Positions 57,054-64,000 of a stretch of DNA of 64,000 bases are shown here, in pieces. The position numbers were made by a program, and so were the translations under genes. The notes below the pieces were generated by a model. That model ran no database searches. It was not told the DNA's origin and saw nothing but the letters and a program-made list of their open reading frames with translations. This DNA comes from Lolium rigidum (lineage: Eukaryota > Streptophyta > Magnoliopsida > Poales > Poaceae): contig NC_061510.1 in the NCBI RefSeq assembly GCF_022539505.1, forward strand, positions 35,179,047 to 35,243,046, given 5' to 3'. The number at the start of each line of letters is the position of its first letter. The first letter of the stretch is position 1.

Positions 57054-58503
57054 ATGCGTCAGCTTGTCAAACCCGGCGCGCCCAAAGCGGACAGCAGCGC
57101 TCGGTCGCGCCGTCCCGCCGTCGGACCAAAGGCGAAGGAGAAGCCGGCGGCGGCCAGCGGACACCGGCGGCTGTGCTACCTCGCCGTCCTTGTCGTGACC
57201 TTCTTCCTCTGGTACCATTTCTCCCTGCTCGACGACGATGGGCTGCGCACAGGCCGTGCAAAAGGCGACGCCGACCCGTGCCAGGGACGGTACATCTACG
57301 TGTGCAAGCTGCCGCCGCGCTTCAACACCGACATCATCCGCGACGCCTGCCGCGACACCGACGCCGGCGGCGAACGCTTGTGCGCGTCCGTCGGCAACGC
57401 CGGCCTCGGCCGGCCGCTGGAGGATCCGGCGGACGGCGTGCTCACCGGCGAGAATGGGTGGCACGGCACGCGCCAGCTCGCGCTCGACGTCATCTTCCAC
57501 AACCGGATGAAGCGGTACGAGTGCCTCGCCAACCGATCCACCGTGGCCACCGCCATCTTCGTCCCGTTCTACGCCAGCCTCGACTTCGCCCGTCACGCCG
57601 CCGTCGGTGACAACGCCACGAGAGACGCTGCGGCGGCGGACGTCGCGGACTGGCTCAGGTGGCGGCCTGAGTGGGACCGGCGCTCGGACGGCCACGACCA
57701 CTTCCTCGTCGCCGGGAGGGCGGCGCGGGACCTGATGAGGGACGGCAGCGGCCCGGACTGGGGCACGAACCTCCTAGTCACGCCGGCGGGCCGGAACATG
57801 TCGGCGCTCGTCCTGGAGTCCTCGCTGCACGAGGCGACCAGCGGCTTCGCCGTGCCGTACCCGACCTACTTCCACCCCAGGACCGACGCCGACGTGTTCC
57901 GGTGGCAGGAAAGGGTGCGCGGCCTGCGGCGTAGGTGGCTCATGGCGTTCGTCGGCGGTGAGGCGCGGCAGGCGCCGGGCAGCCCAGCAACCACCAACGA
58001 TCACGTCATGGCCCAATGCAAGGCGTCGGAGTCTTGCGGCCACCTGAAGCTGGGGCGCTGCGCCGCCGGGAGCACCAGCCAGTGTCACTCGCCGGTCAAC
58101 GTTATGCGTCTGTTCCAGAACGCGACGTTCTGCCTGCACCCGCCGCCCGGCGGCGACTCGTACACGCGGCGGTGGGCGTTCGACTCGATGGTGGCCGGGT
58201 GCATTCCGGTGTTCTTCAACCCGGCGTCAGCGTAGCCTGCAGTACAAGTGGCACCTGCCCAAGGACTACACCAAGTACTCGGTGCTCGTCCCGGATGCTG
58301 GCGTCCAAGCGGGCACAGTGAGCATCGAGGCCACGCTCCGGGCGATCCCAGCGGCGACGGTGGCGCGGATGCGCGAGGAGGTGGTGAGGCTCATCCCGAC
58401 GGTGGTCTACGCCGATCCCACTGCGAAGCTCGAGACTGTCAAGGACGCCTTCGATATCGCCGTCGAGGGCATCCTCCACAGCGTGGCGAGGCCTCGGGCT
58501 TGA
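57054..58503 (+). pseudogene. GT47 exostosin-family (MUR3/KATAMARI1-like) galactosyltransferase, frameshifted
   Basis: Family members are Golgi type II enzymes that add sugar side chains to xyloglucan. Single-exon gene. From the ATG at 57054: cytosolic basic tail, one membrane anchor at residues 40-59 (LCYLAVLVVTFFLWYHFSLL), a stem, then the exostosin domain: GRYIYVCKLPPRFN, ENGWHGTRQLALDVIFHNRM, ATAIFVPFYASLDFARH, FLVAGRAARDL, LMAFVGG, CLHPPPGGDSYTRRWAFDSM and VAGCIPVFFNPASA. At about 58235 one extra base turns the expected Tyr codon after PASA into TAG. The remaining ~89 residues (LQYKWHLPKDYTKYSVLVP... to RPRA, stop 58501-58503) are open in the shifted frame; repaired length is 482 residues. 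Without the tail the nucleotide-sugar-binding part is incomplete. All else is well preserved, so a consensus error or very recent lesion is likely. GC-rich codon use is typical of grass intronless genes. Confidence 0.9.
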
Positions 58504-59401
58504 TTAAATTTCCTTGCACAAATTTTGTCAATATTTTCATGGATCAGTGGTACTCCATGTCTCCACGATTCATTGTACGTTACGTTTACGATATCTCGTG
58601 CTCCCTCTCTCGCGGTCTCGTGCTCGGTGCTCTTGATTAGCAAGTCGAAACTTTTTTTTCGATAAAAAACACTTTATTATTTAAAAAGTTTAGCAAGTCC
58701 GAACTATGTCCACACCTATAAAGTATGCTCCTACTTTTATTTTAAAACAAAGCACACCGATGCTTGGCCGATTCTGTAGACCATGAATTTACATCTTAAG
58801 AATCACATCGGTTCCCCCTACTCTTGCCGGCTTCGTCGAGCATCGGGAGGAGTGAGGGACCCTATTATAAGTAGAGTTTTCAGTAAAAGTAGTTTTTTCA
58901 ATAGTCTATGTTAGGATTTTGGTAGCTGTTTTTTTTGTTGTGTTTCCCCTCAATGGAAATGACATCGTCTGCAATAAGTGATCTTCGGTCTTTCGTTTGA
59001 TGATGAGATCTCCTTCCCGACGTCTATGGTGGTATTGAAAGATTACAATTATCTAGGTATGGGTGTTCAGATCTTGCTTCGCCAGATCGATTTTGGATTT
59101 TTTTTCTCATGGTTGCCGCGAGGAAGATTATCTTCGCAGTTTTTGTGCCGGTTGCTACGTCCTCAACAACGGTGATTCATACTCTCGGCTCTCTATGGAC
59201 GTTGACAAGGCTGATGGGTTGTTATTCCCTGATATACTGTTGGTACTCTTGCCGATGTTGAATGACTATTTTAATGGTTGCGCGCGTGCACGGAGCCTTG
59301 GAATCGCGACTCAAATTGAATTATGGGAGAACCTTCGTTGCTATTTATGGGTCTGTAGTTTGTTAGTTATCTTTGGTTGCCTTCAGAAAAATACAAGATT
59401 G
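58504..59401. mobile_element. LINE-like fragments 3' of the GT47 gene
   Basis: A minus-oriented tail (TTTTTTTTCGATAAAAAACAC then TTTATTATTTAAAAAG at about 58650-58690) is followed by a plus-oriented stretch with phrases such as GGTGATTCATACTCTCGGC, GTTGACAAGGCTGATGGGTT and GCACGGAGCCTTGGAATC (59170-59320). I recognise these as the non-coding 3' region of a common Triticeae LINE-like repeat. It breaks off where the LTR element starts at 59402, so the gypsy element inserted into it. Confidence 0.5.
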
Positions 59402-60585
59402 TGTCTTTGTTATCACCCGATTTTGGCCAAATCAGGAGATGGGCCGTAAGTGAAGATGGGCTTTGAAAGACTACATATGGAGCATCTTTGAAGCGGCTTT
59501 GTGCTAGAAGTTTGGGCTAGTTAGCCCGTGTATCTTAAAAATAGTAGATTGTGTATCGATTTAGAAGTTAGAGTTTATCTCGTGCACGGTTTAGTGCACG
59601 CCCACATTAGAAAGTCCGCGGGACTATAAATATGTACCTAGGGTTTATGGAATAAACAACAACTCACGTTCAACCCAAAACAAACCAATCTCGGCGCATC
59701 GCCAACTCCTTCGTCTCGAGGGTTTCTATCAGGTAAGCGACATGCTGCCTAGATCGCATCTTGCGATCTAGGCAGCACAAGCCCCACGTTGTTCATGCGT
59801 TGCTCGTACTGAAGCGCTTTTGATGGCGAGCAACGTAGTTATCATAGATGTGTTAGGGTTAGCATTGTTCTTCGTTTAAGCATGCTTACGTAGTGCAACC
59901 CTTGCATATCTAGCCGCCCTCACACCTGTCTCAAGTGTGGGGGCGGCACCCCGCTTGATCATTATTTAGTAGATCTGATCCGTTACGATTGCTCCTTGTT
60001 CTACAAGGATTAGTTTAATATCCGCAATAGTTAGGCCTTACAAAGGGGGAGGATCCGATGGCACGTAGGGTGGCGTTCGCAAGTCCTAAACGGGATGTTC
60101 CGAGGATCAACTTCATGTTGGTTTTTAGGCCTTGTTTAGGATCGGCTTACGAGCACCGTGCGTGGCCGCGAGGCCCAACCTCGGAGTAGGATGATCCGAT
60201 TATGCGGTGAAAACCCTAAATCGTCGTAGATCTCATTAGCTTTATCTTGATCAAGCAGGACCACCAGGTATTCGTGCCCCCCGTACGAATCATGGGTGGA
60301 TCGGCTCTTTGAGCCGATTCACGGGATAACCCGAGAGCCGATCGAGGCTCGTATTTAATGTTTACATGTATGCCCCGCGGGAAACTAAGCGAGGCATCCC
60401 CATCACCTTCCCGACCAGGTATAGGTCAGGTGGCACGCCCTGCACTTCGCATCGCCGCGTGTGACCAGAAGAGCATTGCGGGCCGTCGCTCGGAGGGGTC
60501 TCAGCCAGCCGCGGCTCTAGGCTCTTCCCGGCTCTACGGTGTTGACAAGGCCGCTGCCCGCCGGTGGGTTTTGGCAGTCAACACA
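59402..60585 (+). repeat. 5' LTR of the gypsy-type element
   Basis: Begins TGTCTTTGTTATCACCCG and ends GTCAACACA before the primer-binding site; the start is inferred from TG and from the break in the LINE-like sequence. A TATA box (ACTATAAATA, 59623-59632) lies inside, preceded by the palindrome CGTGCAC/GTGCACG (59581-59600). Confidence 0.65.
59744..59776 (+). repeat. Perfect 15-base hairpin in the LTR
   Basis: GCTGCCTAGATCGCA, loop TCT, TGCGATCTAGGCAGC. It lies about 115 bases downstream of the TATA box, so it should fall within the transcribed R/U5 part of the LTR. Confidence 0.9.
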
Positions 60586-60644
60586 TTCTGGCACGCCCGG
60601 TGGGACACACGTCTACATCAACCACATCGCCATCTACATCTGAG

Positions 60645-60866
60645 ATGGCGGACGGCACGCCAGTCACCTACGAGGAGCTGCCTGACGAACTCAAGAAACA
60701 ATACAACGAGATCAAGGCGCACTCGATGAAGTGGACCTATCTGTCCCGTCCACCAAGCAGAGGAAAGCCGATGGCGAGACATCGGCTGATGCGAACGCGT
60801 TGCTCGTCCTCCCGACGGAGCCTAGTGCTCCAGATTTACACGAGGGGTATTACGATACCTTCATGA
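60645..60866 (+). pseudogene. Truncated gag N-terminus
   Basis: From ATG 60645 the frame starts MADGTPVTYEELPDELKKQY and NEIKAH, the typical beginning of gypsy gag in grasses. The family continuation after this helix is missing: the frame drifts into a basic Ser/Arg stretch ending at 60866, while another frame gives PTEPSAPDLHEGYYDTF. The capsid core and zinc knuckle are absent. Confidence 0.65.
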
Positions 60867-61195
60867 GGGGGCTTTGACCCAGCGAGTCGGCTCAGATTAT
60901 GTTCACCACACGGTCGGCTTGGGTCCAACGGCGATCTAACGAACAGCGACCACATCGGCTACACGAATCCCAACAGAGCCGACGTACGAGTACAGTGCCT
61001 TAGCGCAATGCAAAGCCGATATCTGTAGTTACCAGACAGATTCGGCTCGGGGGAGGCATATGGTCACCACACCAGACAGATGGTAAATGTTAGCCGGTGG
61101 AAAATCGGCCAGTAAAAAAAAAGAGTCAAAACGTTGCAAACGTAGCGATTACAGAAGGACCCAGTCCAGCGGAACATCATCTGTCTATGAAGGCC

Positions 61196-64000
61196 CTACT
61201 GAAGAAACACACCAAGGGCGATAATGGCGTCGACACGGATGCGGTCCGCCTCAGCGATCTCAGCCTCGTCATCTGCGTCTTTGCCCGTCACCAGCTGATT
61301 GCTCAGAGAACGAATTTCAGCCAGATCGGTCTTCAGATCGGCTGTGAGGCCTTTTGCTTCATCTTCAGAGCGGGCAACAAGGGCTTCCTTGTCTTGGATG
61401 AGCTGTTTGGTCACCCTTACCTTCTCTTCCAGATTCTCCAGCTCCTTGCGCAGGGTCTCGAGTTCGGCACGAGTGGCAGAAGTGTCCGTCTTGGCGTCCA
61501 GAGCAGCCTTCTTCTCATTGAGCCGTCGACACTTCTCTGCAATGTCGGCTCTCAGCGGAAGTTGGGAGTGGCGAAGAGTAATCCTTTGGAGAGCCGTTTG
61601 TACCCTTGACTTAAAGGCCGACAAGGTAACAGCGGGCCAGAGCTTCACTTGCAGGGTCATCGGGAGATAAGGCCGGATATCCTCGAAGATGCCTTTGGCT
61701 TCCTCGGAATTTTCAATCAGAGTCTCAGTTGGGGCAGAAAGCAAGTCTCTGAGACGCTGGAGTGGACCACGGACCGTACTAGGGTTCGGCTCTCCACTTG
61801 CTTTGGAAGAAGCTGGTTCGATGGATTCTGGGTCGAACGTAAGCAAGCTCGAGAGATCACAACCCTGATAGGGTAAACGAAGTGAGTTTAGCAGACAATG
61901 GGGGAATTGATGAAGCCAAGGAGGGAAGACATACCTCTCCCAAGGAAGGAGGAACAACCGACGCCGTAACAATCGGCTTCTCTGTGGACTCGGGTGGGTC
62001 AGCCACTTGGGCAGCCGCTATCGTCGAGGTAGCTAGATCCAGAGTGGCGGACGGCCTCGGTACCTCCTCAACATCTCCGCTAGAAGTTTCGGCGGCCTGC
62101 AAGAGGAAGTAATTAGCCGATCCAAATGATAACAGGACAGCATGAAAGCGTGACCACGAAGATAATTACATTTGAGACCTCCTGGCTCGATGAAGAGGCT
62201 CGTGGGTTCTTACGAGCCCTTTTGACACAGCGGTGCTTCGTGCGTAACCCCGATCTGGACGGGGCCTGAGGAGCAGGGGTGTCAGCGATCGACCTTTTCT
62301 TGGAAGCCGGCGCTGGCGAAGCCGTCTGACTCCGGGTAGTGGACCTCTCGGAATCACCCGAGCTCGAGTCTCCCTGGCTGGTTTCTTCGGCCCCGCTGGA
62401 GTATCCTTCAGTGGAGGCCTGTAGGAAGGGATACAAGCGTGTCACAAACAAATTCTTTGAAAAAGCGGACAAGCGCCTACAGGGTCTGAACCAACTTACA
62501 CGCAAGCTTTCCTGGGCCGGAGCTTTACGCTTCAGGGTTTTCCTGGCCGCTACCTTCCTCACCGCCGTCCTCGCCTGAGTTGAGGCTCGGGGGCAACCGG
62601 CCCCGAAGATGCTCTGCTTTGGGAGCCGATTTCGGTGAAATCGGCCGACTTCGCATTATGACTTTCTTCGGGGGTGGCGAGCTCTGGCAGAAGAGAACCA
62701 CTGGTGCCGGAGGAAGAAATTCGAAAGGGGAACCGTCGGCTTGCGTGGGAGCCGGGCCATCTAGTTGCTGCTAGGAGAAAGAGTTAGGTCACAGACAATC
62801 ACCATAAGACAGTTACAAGAAACGCGTAAGTGACAGTACCTGGTCCGCAGGGGGATCATACTCGGCGTCAAGCTCCTTCAGCAGCGGTCCTAGGGCCCTC
62901 CTGAAGACGTGGGTCTTCCACATATACCACCAAGTTTCAAAACCATCGGTGGTGAAGGAGAAATGGAGGTCATGCGGAATTGGTATGGCCAAAGCGTCAA
63001 AGAAGGTATAACACCTCTGGGCCGTGAGGATGTCAGGCAGTTCAGCCCTACTTGTCGTCAGGTGGTGTAGGAAGAAGTGTGGAGGCACCTGTCCGAGACC
63101 AAGCTGTCGAGCCGCTACTACTGGTTGATAACACTCATAACCAGGCTTGATGATCCGGTTCGAGGTACTCATGCCAACAGGGAGGAAGCAAGGACGGATC
63201 ATGAGAGAGTACAAGTGTTGTGTCTTAGGCGTCATCGGCAAAGTCATCCAATCGGAAAGAGACGGGGTTTTCAAAATTTGCCGATTCGGTGTAAGGGTGG
63301 AACGAGGGGTTGTCCAAACCTTGGAAGAAAATCTTAAACCACCCCGCCGCTTCCGGGGGATCAGCTCTGCTGCCCGGGAGACCATACAGGGCTTGGCCGT
63401 AGCTGGTGCATCGAATTTCCTTTCCGGTTTCATCCGGAAAGGTGCGGGTGGTCGGCGATGGGAAGTCCGGGATTTGGCTTTGGAAGTATAGTTGGGCCCA
63501 CAACTGAATGAACCACCAGGGGCCGCCGCTTTAACTCGTCTTGCGGGAGAACAGTTTGACGAGACATCGGTTGAAGGGATCGATAAATTTCTCCAAGAAA
63601 TAGTTTGCCTAGGCCGAGTTTTGTGCCTTTAGCAAGCTCATAGGCCAGGGAGAGGTAATTCTTGGTGGGAGCAAGTGATGGACCGCGAGAATATGAAGTG
63701 CTCCAGCCGGAAGTTCGGAAAGGCTGTGTGCTCCCTCTCCGTCACGGGGCCTTTGGTTTTCATATAGCGATTGAGATAGGCGCCCCAGCTGGTACACTCT
63801 TTTTTAGAGGAGAGAGTGAAAGGGACTTTTGGCAGCTTGAAGGCAGAAGGGCTGGGGGATGCAATGTCTAGCCCGGTGATCATGGCCACGTCCAGCAGGG
63901 TCGGGGTCATAGGGCCATGACCAAACATGAAGCAGTTCAGTGCATCAGACCGAAGTAGCCGATGGTTTTCGGGATGTTCTCATTCTTCTCAAGAGGAGAT
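61196..64000 (-). pseudogene. Antisense plant-mobile-domain gene inside the gypsy element (decayed, 5' end outside)
   Basis: On the strand opposite to the retrotransposon, a spliced gene encodes an aminotransferase-like plant mobile domain (PMD) and a coiled-coil tail. PMD pieces: GPMTPTLLDVAMITGLDI (63.9 kb), WGAYLNRYMKTKGPVTEREH, AQLYFQSQIPDFPS, GWFKIFFQGLDNPSFHPYTE, MIRPCFLPVGMSTSNRIIKP and FETWWYMWKTHVFRRALGPL. Frame changes occur at about 63.70 and 63.23 kb. Downstream exons look well defined: 62767-62500 (with a frame change), 62418-62170, 62096-61935 and 61864-61196, with GT-AG borders. The last exon codes a ~220-residue heptad-rich helix (ALDAKTDTSATRAELETLRK...) to the stop at 61196. 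PMD proteins in plants act in silencing (MAIN/MAIL) and are often carried by transposons. Here it is damaged by frameshifts, so probably not functional as read. Confidence 0.75.

Larger units (their letters stand above)
59402..64000 (+). mobile_element. Gypsy-type LTR retrotransposon, 5' portion (continues past the window)
   Basis: A 5' LTR (about 59402-60585) is followed by CTGGCACGCCCGGTGGGAC (60588-60606), a primer-binding site and leader found in Ty3/gypsy elements of grasses. Downstream come a gag start (60645) that soon loses its frame and then an antisense spliced gene. No protease, reverse transcriptase or integrase occurs in the 3.4 kb seen. Probably a non-autonomous derivative; its 3' LTR lies outside. 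Confidence 0.75.

Noticed and set aside
1..64000. CRISPR arrays, rRNA, bacterial operons, riboswitches
   Set aside because: The sequence is a plant nuclear region; no regularly spaced repeats, rRNA or tRNA genes were seen.

Overview
The window is nuclear DNA of a grass, most likely a large-genome Pooideae (wheat, barley, oat or ryegrass group). The genes are intron-rich with GT-AG (and two U12-type) introns and GC-rich monocot first exons. Dense LTR retrotransposons, Stowaway and Tourist MITEs and LINE-like tails fill the space between them. The phytochrome most resembles Pooideae phyA. One 100-N assembly gap lies at 1454-1553. Assignments rest on reading the sequence and on remembered protein families; no search was run.

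Layout. (1) 1-9.0 kb: two copies of a ~0.74 kb block; the second is split by a complete, gag-pol-less LTR retrotransposon (1579-8290, minus strand, TSD GCGAG). (2) 9.0-15.9 kb: GC-rich and AT-rich DNA without a recognisable gene. (3) 15.96-22.8 kb, minus strand: a phytochrome A gene, four coding exons plus an inferred 5'UTR exon and a 2.4 kb leader intron. It carries a one-base insertion just after the chromophore-cysteine region, so the reading frame is broken. (4) 22.8-29.2 kb: retroelement debris, a fossil PIF/Harbinger transposase and a copia-type solo LTR. (5) 29.2-49.1 kb, plus strand: an intact 30-exon gene for PIR/PIROGI, the CYFIP/SRA1 subunit of the SCAR/WAVE actin-nucleation complex (1291 residues by my splicing), with many transposons in its introns and one AT-AC U12 intron. 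(6) 50.5-55.2 kb, minus strand, convergent with PIR: a seven-exon gene for a ~1028-residue helical protein, tentatively FLIP/MEICA1 (meiotic recombination), also with a U12-type intron. (7) 57.05-58.5 kb, plus: a GT47 exostosin-family xyloglucan-galactosyltransferase-like gene with a one-base frameshift. (8) 58.6-64 kb: a LINE-like fragment interrupted by the 5' part of a gypsy-type element with a gag stump and an antisense, spliced, decayed plant-mobile-domain gene running off the window.

The genes do not form a pathway; they are neighbours in a transposon-rich region (light sensing, actin branching, recombination, cell-wall glycosylation). The main cautions are the two single-base frameshifts in PHYA and GT47, and single-base indels between the two LTRs of one element. 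They could be true lesions or residual consensus errors of a draft assembly, and resequencing is needed to tell.
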